NCBI GenBank assembly: GCA_905236265.1
Contig: CAJOOV010000125.1
Coordinates: 1 to 25,264, forward strand
DNA length: 25,264 nt
Reading direction: 5' to 3'
Source of the DNA: an uncultured Oscillospiraceae bacterium
GTDB lineage: Bacteria; Bacillota; Clostridia; Oscillospirales; Oscillospiraceae
Of the stretch, positions 1 through 7,606 are shown one piece after another. The notes under the pieces were generated by a model, which worked only from the letters and a program-made list of their open reading frames with translations, was not told where the DNA came from and ran no database searches. Within the stretch, counting starts at the first letter, position 1. The number at the start of each line of letters is the position of its first letter. Position numbers and translations under genes: made by a program.

Positions 1-1577
1 AGACCGGAGAAGATCATCCGGCTCACCCAGAAGCCGATGATGTCATAGCCGGTGACAAGGGTGTTGGTGGGGTAGAAGAACTTCAAATCCTCGCTGTTCT
101 CATCCGGCCAGCCCAGCGTGGAGAAGGGCCAGAGGGCGGAGGAGAACCAGGTATCCAGCGTATCCGGGTCCTGGGTCAGGCTGGTGCCGCCGCATTTGGG
201 GCAGGCGCAGGGAGCCTGTTTTGCCACCACAGTCTCGCCGCAGGTGTCGCAGTACCATGCGGGAATCTGGTGTCCCCACCAGAGCTGACGGGAGATGCAC
301 CAGTCACGGGTGTTGTTCATCCAGTTCAGATAGGTTTTGGTGAAGCGCTCCGGCACGAACCGGATCTCTCCCTTCTCCACCGCCTCCACAGCCGGGGCGG
401 CAAGGGACTCCATGCGCACAAACCACTGCTTGGAGACCATAGGCTCAATGGTGGTATGGCAGCGGTAGCAGGTGCCAACATCATGCTTCAGCGGCTCCAC
501 GGACTTCAGTGCCCCCAGCGCCTCCAAATCCGCCAGAATGGCCTTGCGTGCCTCAGCGGTGGTCATACCGGCGTACTTGCCGCAGTCCAGCACCTCCGGC
601 TCGTTCTCCGCCACATGGCCGGAGGCGATGCGCTCCTTCCACTGAGCCACGTCCTCCGCCCCGGTCATGTGCCCTTCATAGGTGAAGCAGCGCACGATGG
701 GCAGGCTGTGGCGCTGACCCACCTCAAAGTCGTTGGGGTCATGGGCGGGGGTGATCTTCACCACGCCGGTGCCCTTTTCCATATCTGCGTGCTCGTCGCA
801 GACAATGGGAATCTCCTTGTTCAGCAGGGGGAGAATGGCGTGACAGCCGTGGAGGTGGGCATAGCGGGGGTCTTCGCCGTTGATGGCCACGGCGGTGTCG
901 CCCAGCATGGTCTCAGGCCGGGTGGTGGCAAGCTCCAGATACTCTCCCGTCTCCTTTACCTGATACAGCAGGTGCCAGAAATGCCCGTCCTGCTCCTCAT
1001 ACTCCACCTCAGCGTCGGAGATGGAGGTGATGCAGTGGGGGCACCAGTTCACCATGCGGTTGCCCTGATAGATTTTGCCCTCGTGGTAGAGGTTGACAAA
1101 GACCTCCTTCACCGCCTCGGAGCAGCCCTCGTCCATGGTGAAGCGCTCCCGCTCCCAGTCACAGGAGGAGCCCAGCGTGCGAAGCTGCTTGACGATTCTG
1201 CCGCCGTACTTGTTCTTCCACGCCCAAGCACGCTCCAAAAACTTCTCCCTGCCCAGATCGTCCTTGGTCAGCCCGTCCTTGCGCATGTCCTCCACCACCT
1301 TTGCCTCCGTGGCAATGGAGGCGTGGTCTGTGCCGGGCACCCAAAGGGCGGCATAGCCCTGCATCCGCTTGAAGCGGATGAGAATATCCTGCATGGTGTT
1401 GTCCATGGCATGACCCATGTGAAGCTGTCCTGTCACGTTGGGGGGAGGCATCACAATGGTATAGGGCTTCTTATCGGGGTCACGGTGCCCCCTAAAGCAG
1501 CCGCTGCGCTCCCATGCCTCATAAATCCGGCTCTCCACCTTCTGAGGCTCATAAACCTTCGGCAATTCTCTTGTCAT
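1..1577 (-). CDS. valS: Valyl-tRNA synthetase (3' end cut by window edge)
   Basis: Class Ia aminoacyl-tRNA synthetase that charges tRNA-Val with valine in the cytosol and edits mischarged threonine. About 525 N-terminal residues are visible of the roughly 880 usual for the family, so the gene continues past position 1. Reading down from the ATG at 1577, the frame shows PPPNVTGQLHMGHA near residues 45-60 (the HIGH signature in its ValRS form), then VPGTDHASIAT, and an editing-domain stretch with ATTRPETMLGDTAVAI. Near the edge are a CDTC/CPKC zinc-type cysteine pair and DTWFSSALWPFS, all typical of ValRS rather than IleRS or LeuRS. The KMSKS loop and anticodon-binding domain lie outside the window. 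The gene sits behind a T-box leader with its own promoter, so expression should respond to uncharged tRNA-Val. No frameshift was seen in the translated portion. Confidence 0.97.
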   Translation of the reverse strand, partial: MTRELPKVYEPQKVESRIYEAWERSGCFRGHRDPDKKPYTIVMPPPNVTGQLHMGHAMDNTMQDILIRFKRMQGYAALWVPGTDHASIATEAKVVEDMRKDGLTKDDLGREKFLERAWAWKNKYGGRIVKQLRTLGSSCDWERERFTMDEGCSEAVKEVFVNLYHEGKIYQGNRMVNWCPHCITSISDAEVEYEEQDGHFWHLLYQVKETGEYLELATTRPETMLGDTAVAINGEDPRYAHLHGCHAILPLLNKEIPIVCDEHADMEKGTGVVKITPAHDPNDFEVGQRHSLPIVRCFTYEGHMTGAEDVAQWKERIASGHVAENEPEVLDCGKYAGMTTAEARKAILADLEALGALKSVEPLKHDVGTCYRCHTTIEPMVSKQWFVRMESLAAPAVEAVEKGEIRFVPERFTKTYLNWMNNTRDWCISRQLWWGHQIPAWYCDTCGETVVAKQAPCACPKCGGTSLTQDPDTLDTWFSSALWPFSTLGWPDENSEDLKFFYPTNTLVTGYDIIGFWVSRMIFSG

Positions 1578-1845
1578 CTCTTCTACGACCTTTCCCTCAG
1601 GGCAAAAGAAAAAGCCCTGAGTATAAATGACTCAGGACGAATCGAAATCCGTGGTACCACCTGAATTCGGGCAGTGCGCCCGCACTCGTTGCCCCGGTAA
1701 CGGAGGGAACCGGCAATTCTTACTGCCTTCGGAACTGCGGCTCATGGGCGACCTTCCGTCTGCGGCTCACAGCGCCTTCCACCCTCCGGCGCCTCTCTGC
1801 AGTCAGCCGTGAGACGTACTCCTCCCACTCAATGCCTTTCATGCC
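1578..1845 (-). promoter_or_regulatory. T-box riboswitch leader of valS, probable GUC (Val) specifier
   Basis: The transcribed leader of valS, about 267 nt, carries T-box hallmarks. The conserved 14-nt T-box sequence reads AGGTGGTACCACGG on the minus strand (plus positions 1649-1662) and is followed by an intrinsic terminator at 1605-1637. Further upstream, a Stem I-like region has GGAGTACG, an AGAGAG...CTGTGAG distal arm, and GAAGGTCGCCC, whose GUC (plus 1750-1752) is the likely valine specifier codon. By the known mechanism, uncharged tRNA-Val pairs with the specifier and the T-box bulge, stabilises the antiterminator and lets transcription enter valS. The specifier was assigned by eye from the pairing of CGUCU with AGACG. 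It is less certain than the T-box itself. Confidence 0.9.
1605..1637 (-). terminator. Intrinsic terminator of the valS T-box
   Basis: On the minus strand TCCTGAGT pairs with ACTCAGGG around a 7-nt loop (plus 1615-1622 and 1630-1637), followed by CTTTTTCTTTT. It overlaps the 3' side of the antiterminator region and is the off-state structure of the T-box. Confidence 0.85.
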
Positions 1846-1850
1846 CTACC

Positions 1851-1879
1851 AGTATACGTTTCACAGGGAAAAAAGTCAA
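1851..1879 (-). promoter_or_regulatory. Sigma-A promoter of valS
   Basis: Minus-strand TTGACT (plus 1874-1879), a 17-nt spacer and TATACT (plus 1851-1856). This places the start of the T-box leader near 1844. Confidence 0.8.
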
Positions 1880-1918
1880 GACTTTTTCGGATTTGGTCAC
1901 ACAGATTCCCGTATTCCC

Positions 1919-1946
1919 TTGCTTTTTTCACCGTTTTACCTATAAT
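1919..1946 (+). promoter_or_regulatory. Sigma-A promoter of fabF
   Basis: TTGCTT at 1919-1924, a 16-nt spacer and a perfect TATAAT at 1941-1946, about 34 nt upstream of the fabF start codon. It is back to back with the valS promoter. Confidence 0.75.
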
Positions 1947-1979
1947 GGAGACAGATTTCAGGAGAGGCGGAGGATTATT

Positions 1980-3209
1980 ATGCGCACAGCCAGAGTGGTC
2001 ATCACCGGAATGGGGGCGCTCACGCCCATTGGAGGGGACGTAAAAAGCTACTGGGAGAATCTGATTCAGGGGCGCTGCGGCATTGGCACGCTGCGCCACA
2101 TTGACCCCGCCGCCCTTCCGGTACAGATCGGCGGGGAGGTGGAGGAGGAGCTGGTGCAGCGGCGGCTCACCAGACAGCAGGGGAACAAAATGGCACGCTT
2201 TACCCGTTTTGCCTATCTGGCGGCGCAGGAGGCGGTGGAGGACAGCGGCTGCGCCTTCCACCCCTACCGCACCGGCATCACCATGGGCTCTGCCATGGAC
2301 GGGGTGCTGGAGATTACCAAGACCCAGGACAGCTTCACCCAAAACGGCAGAAGAGTCTCCCCTTTCTTTGTCCCCAAGGTGCTGGGGAATATGGCAGCCT
2401 GCCAGATCGCCATGGAATACGGCATTCAGGGTCCCAGCTTCACCGTGAACACCGCCTGCGCCTCCGGCGTGGATGCCATTACGCTGGCGGTGCTGCTGCT
2501 GCGCTCGGGCAGGGCGGATGTGATGCTGGCCGTAGGTGGGGAGAGCATGGCCTGCGCCCCGGTGATCTCCTCCCTCAGCGGGGCGGGTGCCCTCAGCAGG
2601 AACAACGGCGACCCCCTCCACGCCTGCCGCCCCTTTGACGCAGACAGGGACGGCTTTGTCATCGGGGAGGGCGGCGGCGCTCTGGTGCTGGAGACGGAGG
2701 AGCACGCAAGAGCCAGAGGCGCCCATATCTACGGCGAGATTCTGGGCGTGGGGAACAATAACGACGCCTACCACCTCACCTCTCCCAGACCCCACGGGGA
2801 GGGGGGCGCAAGGTGCATGAGCCTTGCCCTTATGGATGCAGGCCTGAACCCGGAACAGATCGGCTACCTCAACGCCCATGGCACGGCAACGAGGCTGGGG
2901 GACGTGTGCGAGTGCGACGCTGTGCGCAGTGTCTTTGGGGAATATGCCAAAACCCTCCCCGTCTCCTCCACAAAGGGAGCCACCGGGCACATGATGGGGG
3001 CGGGAGGCATTACGGAGGTCATTGCTTGCGTGAAGGGTATCGAGGAAGGCGTGCTGCCCCCCACCCTGAACCTTGACCACGTTGACCCCGCCTGCGAATG
3101 TAACCATGTCCCCAAGGAGGCGAGAGAGGCAAGCTATGATTACGCCATGAGCAACGCACTGGGCTTCGGGGGACAGAATGCCTGCGTGATTGTGGGCAGA
3201 TACCGATAA
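1980..3209 (+). CDS. fabF: Beta-ketoacyl-ACP synthase II
   Basis: Elongating condensing enzyme of type II fatty acid synthesis: it joins malonyl-ACP to acyl-ACP by a decarboxylative Claisen reaction in the cytosol. The ATG at 1980 follows GGCGGAGG at good spacing and gives 409 residues, the normal KAS II length. An in-frame start farther upstream would lie before the promoter and was rejected. The thiolase-fold active site is complete: nucleophile Cys160 in NTACASG, His300 in NAHGTATRLGD, Lys332 and His337 in TKGATGH. The usual TKSMTGH reads TKGATGH here, a mild variation. It is not next to acpP, fabD or fabG, so it is a solitary copy with its own promoter. It could be a second KAS II supplementing a fab cluster elsewhere, or a specialised KAS; the sequence does not decide. 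Confidence 0.95.
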   Translation: MRTARVVITGMGALTPIGGDVKSYWENLIQGRCGIGTLRHIDPAALPVQIGGEVEEELVQRRLTRQQGNKMARFTRFAYLAAQEAVEDSGCAFHPYRTGITMGSAMDGVLEITKTQDSFTQNGRRVSPFFVPKVLGNMAACQIAMEYGIQGPSFTVNTACASGVDAITLAVLLLRSGRADVMLAVGGESMACAPVISSLSGAGALSRNNGDPLHACRPFDADRDGFVIGEGGGALVLETEEHARARGAHIYGEILGVGNNNDAYHLTSPRPHGEGGARCMSLALMDAGLNPEQIGYLNAHGTATRLGDVCECDAVRSVFGEYAKTLPVSSTKGATGHMMGAGGITEVIACVKGIEEGVLPPTLNLDHVDPACECNHVPKEAREASYDYAMSNALGFGGQNACVIVGRYR

Positions 3210-3239
3210 CAAACATGGTTGTCCGGCAAAAATCGAAGT

Positions 3240-3272
3240 GCGGCGGGACGTCGAGGACGCCGTCCCGTACAC
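3240..3272. repeat. GC-rich hairpin downstream of fabF
   Basis: GGGACG pairs with CGTCCC around TCGAGGACGC, in a stretch reading gcggcgggacgtcgaggacg. There is no T-run, so it is a poor intrinsic terminator. Its form resembles short dispersed GC-rich hairpins of gut Clostridia (recollection, not searched). Only one copy is visible in this window. Confidence 0.4.
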
Positions 3273-3298
3273 ACGGAAAAGAAAACCAAAGAGGGGGA

Positions 3299-3460
3299 AC
3301 TCCCTCCGTCACCGCCTGCGGCGGTGCCACCTCCCTCAGAGAGGGAGGCATTGGCAAACAGTGTTATGAATATGGTTTCGTCAAGGTTTTGCCAGTCCTT
3401 TCCCCGTTTGTCAATAGCCCCCTCCGTGAGGGGGCTGTCAGCGAAGCTGACTGGGGGAGT
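3299..3460. repeat. MITE-like structured repeat, copy 1 (162 bp)
   Basis: This element fills most of the gap between fabF and gluQ. Its ends are imperfect inverted repeats: ACTCCCTCCGTCA on the left and, reading inward from the right, ACTCCCCCAGTCA. Each end carries two hairpins. On the left these are CACCGCC/GGCGGTG, then CCTCCCTC/GAGGGAGG; on the right AGCCCCCTC/GAGGGGGCT, then TCAGC/GCTGA. A 69-bp core from 3347 to 3415 lies between them. A homologous copy is at 15381-15594. No transposase is encoded, so this is a non-autonomous element or structured intergenic repeat. The flanks carry CCAAAG on both sides (about 3285 and 3464), a possible but unproven target duplication. Confidence 0.8.
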
Positions 3461-3507
3461 GAGCCAAAGGGAACCGGAATCACAAGCAGAACAAGCGGTC
3501 AGAGGCA

Positions 3508-4458
3508 TCACCCCTGACCGCTTCCGGTATCCACAACGATGTCCTCACGCCGCACCCTGTCCAGGCGAAACACCCCCAACAGCTCCGGCAGGGAAACCGC
3601 CTCCTCCCGGTCAATCAGCCCCGCCCAGAAGGCCAGCCTGCCCAGCACCGCCTCCGGCGAGGCACCAGAGGCACGGACAGCGCCCAGATCAAAATCCCCG
3701 TCCCGCTTACTCAGCCGCCGCCCGTCCGGGGCGAGGAGCAGGGGGACGTGATAGTAAGCCGGGTGGTCAAAGCCCAAAAGCGCCTGCAGCCAGAGCTGGC
3801 GGGGGGTGGAGGAGAGCAAATCCCGTCCCCGCACCACCTGATTCACCCCCATAAGGGCATCGTCCACCACCACGGCAAGCTGATAGGCGAACACCCCGTC
3901 TGACCTGCGCAGGATAAAATCCCCGCAATCCGTGGCGAGGTTTTCGGAATAAACTCCCTGTAATCCGTCGGTGAGGGAGATGACCCGCTCAGGCACGGCA
4001 ATGCGCAAGGCCGGGCGGCGCAGCGCTGCCTTTTCTGCCCGCCGGGCGGGGGAGAGGCGTTTGCAGGTGCCGGGATAGAGGGGCGTGCCGTCGCTGGCAT
4101 GGGGGGCGCCTGCGGCGTGAAGCTCCCCACGGGAGCAGAAGCAGGGGTAGAGCAAACCCATCTCGTCCAGACAGTTCAGATAGTGGGCGTAGAGGTCGAA
4201 ACGGTTGCTCTGGTAATAGCGCTCACCGCCCCGGCTGCCTCCCTCGTCCCAGTCCAGCCCCAGCCAAAGCAAATCCTCCTCCAGCAGGTCAGCCTTCTCC
4301 CGGCTGCATCGCTGGGGGTCTAAATCCTCGTGCCGCAGGACGATTCTGCCCCCGGCGCTGCGTACAAAGAGCCACGTCAGCAGACAGGAAAAGGCGTTTC
4401 CAAGGTGCATCCGTCCGCTGGGACTGGGGGCAAAGCGCCCTGTTACCGGAATCGACAT
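3508..4458 (-). CDS. gluQ: Glutamyl-queuosine tRNA(Asp) synthetase
   Basis: GluQ-RS is a truncated GluRS paralogue that attaches glutamate to the queuosine base at position 34 of tRNA-Asp rather than to the tRNA 3' end. The ATG at 4458, preceded by GAGGAGGAGGAAA, gives 316 residues, which is GluQ-RS length and far short of the roughly 480 of GluRS; the anticodon-binding domain is missing. Seen are FAPSPSGRMHLGNA (HIGH-like, residues 9-22), a zinc motif with Cys106-x-Cys108 and Tyr128-x3-Cys132, and LSKRD at 249-253 in place of KMSKS. Its presence implies the cell makes or salvages queuosine. It stands alone on its strand behind a near-consensus promoter, divergent from dapF. Confidence 0.93.
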   Translation of the reverse strand: MSIPVTGRFAPSPSGRMHLGNAFSCLLTWLFVRSAGGRIVLRHEDLDPQRCSREKADLLEEDLLWLGLDWDEGGSRGGERYYQSNRFDLYAHYLNCLDEMGLLYPCFCSRGELHAAGAPHASDGTPLYPGTCKRLSPARRAEKAALRRPALRIAVPERVISLTDGLQGVYSENLATDCGDFILRRSDGVFAYQLAVVVDDALMGVNQVVRGRDLLSSTPRQLWLQALLGFDHPAYYHVPLLLAPDGRRLSKRDGDFDLGAVRASGASPEAVLGRLAFWAGLIDREEAVSLPELLGVFRLDRVRREDIVVDTGSGQG

Positions 4459-4497
4459 GGGTTTCCTCCTCCTCTGGTGCAGATGTATCCTGCACCC

Positions 4498-4526
4498 ATT
4501 ATAGTGGATGAAGGGAGGTATGTCAA
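4498..4526 (-). promoter_or_regulatory. Near-consensus sigma-A promoter of gluQ
   Basis: Minus-strand TTGACA (plus 4521-4526), a 17-nt spacer and TATAAT (plus 4498-4503): a perfect consensus match at both boxes, about 40 nt from the gluQ start. Confidence 0.85.
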
Positions 4527-4589
4527 AATTGCCCCTCCTTGATGCGCACATAACAGCAGGTTTTGCATATCATAGAGCAGAGAATGCAG

Positions 4590-4618
4590 TTTACAAGTGA
4601 AAAGCTGCATAGTATAAT
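4590..4618 (+). promoter_or_regulatory. Sigma-A promoter of dapF-murE
   Basis: TTTACA at 4590-4595, a 17-nt spacer and TATAAT at 4613-4618, 41 nt upstream of the dapF start. Confidence 0.8.
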
Positions 4619-4658
4619 AGAGCAGTTGAAAAAAGAAACAGGGAAGGGAGCCTTTTCC

Positions 4659-5489
4659 ATGAAATTTACGAAAATGCACGGCTGCGGAAACGACTATATC
4701 TACATTGACTGCACGAAGGAGCCTATGGAAGACCCCTCCGGCTTTTCCGTGAAATACTCTGACCGGCACAAGGGCATCGGTGCCGACGGACTGATTACCA
4801 TCAACCCCTCTCAGGTTGCGGACTTCCGCATGGCCATGTACAACGCCGACGGCTCCGAGGGTGCCATGTGCGGCAACGGCATCCGCTGTGTGGCGAAGTA
4901 TGTCTATGATAAGGGACTGACGGACAAAACCCACCTGAAGGTGGAGACCAAAGCGGGCATCAAGGAGCTTGACCTTGTGGTGGAGAACGGCAAGGTGAGC
5001 AAGGTGCGGGTGGACATGGGAGCCGCCACCACCCAGGCCGACCGGATTCCCGTAGTAGGCTTGGGGGATGAGGTCATCCACAAGCCGGTGAACGTGGCAG
5101 GGCAGGACTGGTATATGACCTGCGTCAGCGTGGGCAACCCCCATGCCGTGGTCTTTGTGAACAATATCACCCACATGGATCTGGCGGCCATCGGCCCCAA
5201 GTTTGAATACCACCCCATGTTCCCCGACCGGGTGAACACGGAGTTTGCCCATGTGATCGACCGGAAGAACATCGAAATGCGTGTCTGGGAGCGGGGCTCC
5301 GGGGAGACCATGGCCTGCGGCACCGGCGCTACCGCCACGGCCTATGCGGCGTGGAAGTGCGGTCTTACGGATAAGAAGGTCACTGTCCACCTGCTGGGGG
5401 GCGATTTGGAGATTGAATATGACGAAAAGCGGGGCACCATGCTGATGACCGGCGCTGCCGCCACGGTATTTGAGGGCGAAGTGGACTGA
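4659..5489 (+). CDS. dapF: Diaminopimelate epimerase
   Basis: Converts LL-diaminopimelate to meso-diaminopimelate, the last step before lysine and the precursor for DAP-type peptidoglycan. The ATG at 4659, with AGGGAG upstream, gives 276 residues (family about 275). The start is confirmed by the family N-terminus MKFTKMHGCGNDY. The two catalytic cysteines of this cofactor-free racemase are present: Cys71 in MCGNGIRC and Cys220 in ERGSGETMACGTG. The longer in-frame extension upstream would begin before the promoter and was rejected. murE begins 31 bp downstream on the same strand with its own ribosome binding site, so the pair probably forms an operon in which the epimerase product is used by the next enzyme. 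Confidence 0.97.
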   Translation: MKFTKMHGCGNDYIYIDCTKEPMEDPSGFSVKYSDRHKGIGADGLITINPSQVADFRMAMYNADGSEGAMCGNGIRCVAKYVYDKGLTDKTHLKVETKAGIKELDLVVENGKVSKVRVDMGAATTQADRIPVVGLGDEVIHKPVNVAGQDWYMTCVSVGNPHAVVFVNNITHMDLAAIGPKFEYHPMFPDRVNTEFAHVIDRKNIEMRVWERGSGETMACGTGATATAYAAWKCGLTDKKVTVHLLGGDLEIEYDEKRGTMLMTGAAATVFEGEVD

Positions 5490-5520
5490 CGCTTTGCCAA
5501 ACAGAAAGGAACGAATCGTC

Positions 5521-6984
5521 ATGCACATGATTGACCTGCTCTCCCGGATGAGCTATATGCTCCTGCAGGGGAATATGGATAAGGAAGTCTCCGCTGTGGT
5601 CTATGACTCCCGGCGGATTGAACCGGGCTGCATCTTTGTATGCCTCCCCGGCGCTGTCACCGACGGGCATATCTATGCGCAGCAGGCCATTGAAAAGGGA
5701 GCCTCTGCGCTGGTGATCTCCCATGAGCTGGACTTCACCCCCAGCGCTGATACCACGATTCTCTTTGTGGAGAACCCCCGCCTTGCGCTGGCAGAGCTGA
5801 GTGCGGCGTGGTTTGGACACCCTGCGGAAAAGCTGGTCACCATCGGTGTCACCGGAACCAAGGGCAAGACCACCACCACCTATATGATCCGCTCCATACT
5901 GGAGGCCGCCGGGCTGTCCACCGGGCTGATCGGCACCATTGAGGTAATCTGCGGGCAGGAGCACATCTCTGCGGTCAACACCACGCCGGAGAGCTGGCTG
6001 GTGCAGAAATACTTTGCGGACATGGTTGCGGCGGGAAACCGGTATGTGGTGATGGAGGTCTCCTCTCAGGCGATGAAGCTGGACCGTGTGGCCGGGTTCC
6101 AATTTGACTACGGCATCTTCACCAATCTGGAGGAGGATCACATCGGCCCCGGCGAGCACGCCGACATGGCGGAGTATATCGCCTGCAAGGGCAAGCTGTT
6201 CCGGCAGTGCGCCGTGGGACTGGTGAACGCCGATGCGGACTATCTGGAGCAGGTGCTGCAGGGGCATACCTGCAAGGTGGAGACCTTCGGCATCCGGAAC
6301 AAGGCCGATCTGGGGGCGGAGCACATCCACCGCATCCACAAGCCCGGCTATCTGGGGGTGGAATACGACCTCACCGGGCTGGAGCAGTACCACGTCCGGG
6401 TGGACATTCCCGGAGATTTCACGGTTTACAACTCCCTTGCCGCCATTGCCCTGTGCCGTCATCTGGGCATCCGCCGGGAGTCGGTTCTGGACGCATTGAA
6501 CACCATTCAGGTGAAGGGACGGCTGGAGATCGTCCCCACCCCCGGTGAATACACCCTGATGATCGACTATGCCCATAACGCCATGAGTCTGGAGGCGCTG
6601 CTGCATAACCTGAGAGCCTACGGCCCCCAGCGGATCATCTGCCTCTTCGGCTGCGGGGGAGATAGGGCGAAGTCCCGGCGCTATGAGATGGGGGAGGTCA
6701 GCTCCAGACTGGCCGATCTCACAGTGGTGACCTCTGACAACCCCAGAACCGAGGAGCCTATGGCAATCATCAACGACATTCTCACCGGCGTAGCCAAGGC
6801 AGACGGCGCCTATGTCACCATCCCCGACCGGAAGGAGGCCATCCGCTACTGCATGGAGCAGGGCAGAGAGGGCGACGTGATCGTGCTGGCAGGAAAGGGA
6901 CACGAGGACTATCAGGAGATTAACCATGTGAAATACCACATGGACGAGCGGGAGCTGATTGCGGACATTATCGCCGGACGATGA
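5521..6984 (+). CDS. murE: UDP-MurNAc-L-Ala-D-Glu:meso-diaminopimelate ligase
   Basis: ATP-dependent Mur ligase adding the third stem-peptide residue to the cytoplasmic peptidoglycan precursor. The ATG at 5521, with AAAGGA 10 nt upstream, gives 487 residues, the normal size. Domains in order are an N-terminal UMP-binding domain (about 1-100), a central ATPase domain with P-loop TGTKGKTTTT (111-120; the usual Asn is Lys here) and HIGPGEHADM, and a C-terminal domain with the DNPR motif at 406-409. DNPR is the established signature of the meso-DAP-adding MurE as opposed to the lysine-adding type, agreeing with dapF just upstream. The gene ends in tandem hairpins and is convergent with rqcP. Confidence 0.96.
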   Translation: MHMIDLLSRMSYMLLQGNMDKEVSAVVYDSRRIEPGCIFVCLPGAVTDGHIYAQQAIEKGASALVISHELDFTPSADTTILFVENPRLALAELSAAWFGHPAEKLVTIGVTGTKGKTTTTYMIRSILEAAGLSTGLIGTIEVICGQEHISAVNTTPESWLVQKYFADMVAAGNRYVVMEVSSQAMKLDRVAGFQFDYGIFTNLEEDHIGPGEHADMAEYIACKGKLFRQCAVGLVNADADYLEQVLQGHTCKVETFGIRNKADLGAEHIHRIHKPGYLGVEYDLTGLEQYHVRVDIPGDFTVYNSLAAIALCRHLGIRRESVLDALNTIQVKGRLEIVPTPGEYTLMIDYAHNAMSLEALLHNLRAYGPQRIICLFGCGGDRAKSRRYEMGEVSSRLADLTVVTSDNPRTEEPMAIINDILTGVAKADGAYVTIPDRKEAIRYCMEQGREGDVIVLAGKGHEDYQEINHVKYHMDERELIADIIAGR

Positions 6985-7021
6985 CGCACTGCAATTCCAA
7001 AACGGCTACAGCAAATCAACA

Positions 7022-7050
7022 GCAGGCAAAACCCGATGGACTTTGCCTGC
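7022..7050 (+). other. Hairpin after murE, upstream of the terminator
   Basis: GCAGGCAAA (7022-7030) pairs perfectly with TTTGCCTGC (7042-7050) around an 11-nt loop, 9 nt before the main terminator stem. There is no T-run, so it may protect the 3' end or assist termination. Confidence 0.5.
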
Positions 7051-7058
7051 GATCAAAA

Positions 7059-7093
7059 CAGGAGACACGGTTTGCACCGTGTCTCCTGCTTTT
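7059..7093. terminator. Bidirectional intrinsic terminator, murE / rqcP
   Basis: Perfect 13-bp stem CAGGAGACACGGT / ACCGTGTCTCCTG (7059-7071, 7076-7088) with a TTGC loop. Plus-strand tail CTTTT; minus-strand tail TTTTGATC. It can end both the dapF-murE transcript and the convergent PNP-to-rqcP transcript. Confidence 0.9.
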
Positions 7094-7331
7094 ACACTTC
7101 TTCATACAAAGCGGAGGCATCCGCCTTGCCCACATTGTCCTGCACAGCCAGCACACGCACCTTCACGGTCCGCTGTCCAAGCTGCAGCTCCAGCACGTCC
7201 CCGGTCTTCACGTCATAGCTGGCTCTCGCCGCCTTGCCGTTGACCAGAACCCGCCCTGCGTCGCAGGCCTCGTTTGCCACTGTGCGGCGCTTGATGAGCC
7301 GGGACACCTTCAGGTATTTGTCCAGCCTCAT
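7092..7331 (-). CDS. rqcP: S4-domain RNA-binding protein, RqcP/YabO family
   Basis: A 79-residue protein that is almost entirely one S4 RNA-binding domain: MRLDKYLKVSRLIKRRTVA at the start, then AGRVLVNGK and a KTGDVLEL strand. This matches the YabO/Hsp15-like family. In Bacillus, RqcP binds 50S-peptidyl-tRNA complexes and helps RqcH add C-terminal alanine tails during ribosome-associated quality control (established for Bacillus; inferred here). Its ATG overlaps the HU stop codon as ATGA, a translational-coupling arrangement, and it is the last gene before the terminator. In Bacillus, yabO likewise follows yabM and yabN, but yabP, yabQ and divIC, which come next there, are absent here. Confidence 0.88.
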   Translation of the reverse strand: MRLDKYLKVSRLIKRRTVANEACDAGRVLVNGKAARASYDVKTGDVLELQLGQRTVKVRVLAVQDNVGKADASALYEEV

Positions 7332-7606
7332 TTCTCGGCTACGGCGTCCTTCAGCGCCTTGCCGGCGTGGAAGACCACGCTCCGGCTTGCGGCAATCTCC
7401 ACCGGCTCCAGCGTGCGGGGATTGCGCCCTACACGGGCGGGGCGCTCCTTCACCTCAAAGGAGCCAAAGCCCACAAGCTGAACCTTGTCCCCCTCGGCCA
7501 GCGCCTCAGTGAGGACATTCAGCACAGTGTTCACTGCCAGCTCTGCCTCCTTGCGGCTCAGCTCGGAGACGGCGGCGGTCTTTGCAATCAGATCTGTCTT
7601 ATTCAT
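7328..7606 (-). CDS. hup: HU-type nucleoid DNA-binding protein
   Basis: A 92-residue histone-like protein that bends and compacts DNA as a dimer. The N-terminus MNKTDLIAK and the core GFGSFEVKERPARVGRNPRT, whose second half is the beta-arm gripping the minor groove, are diagnostic of HU/IHF; the length equals the family norm. It overlaps the 3' end of mazG by 8 bp and the start of rqcP by 4 bp, so all three are almost certainly on one mRNA and may be translationally coupled. HU between mazG and the S4 gene departs from the Bacillus order yabN-yabO. I recall similar insertions in other Clostridia but could not check. Confidence 0.96.
   Translation of the reverse strand: MNKTDLIAKTAAVSELSRKEAELAVNTVLNVLTEALAEGDKVQLVGFGSFEVKERPARVGRNPRTLEPVEIAASRSVVFHAGKALKDAVAEK

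Noticed and set aside
270..1664. 464-codon open frame on the plus strand
   Set aside because: It is the antisense shadow of valS; the minus strand shows unmistakable ValRS motifs and the T-box, while the plus translation has no recognisable domain.
1839..3272. 477-codon open frame on the minus strand
   Set aside because: Antisense to fabF, whose active-site residues are all present on the plus strand; caused by high GC and codon bias.
3299..3460. CRISPR-like appearance of repeated GC-rich blocks
   Set aside because: There are no regularly spaced identical repeats with unique spacers; the blocks are inverted hairpins of one element.
3219..3854. 211-codon frame on the plus strand running through the repeat into gluQ
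   Set aside because: Proline/arginine-rich low-complexity translation crossing a structured repeat and antisense to gluQ; no support as a gene.
5380..6939. 519-codon open frame on the minus strand
   Set aside because: Antisense of murE and the dapF end; His- and Gly-rich composition typical of a shadow frame.
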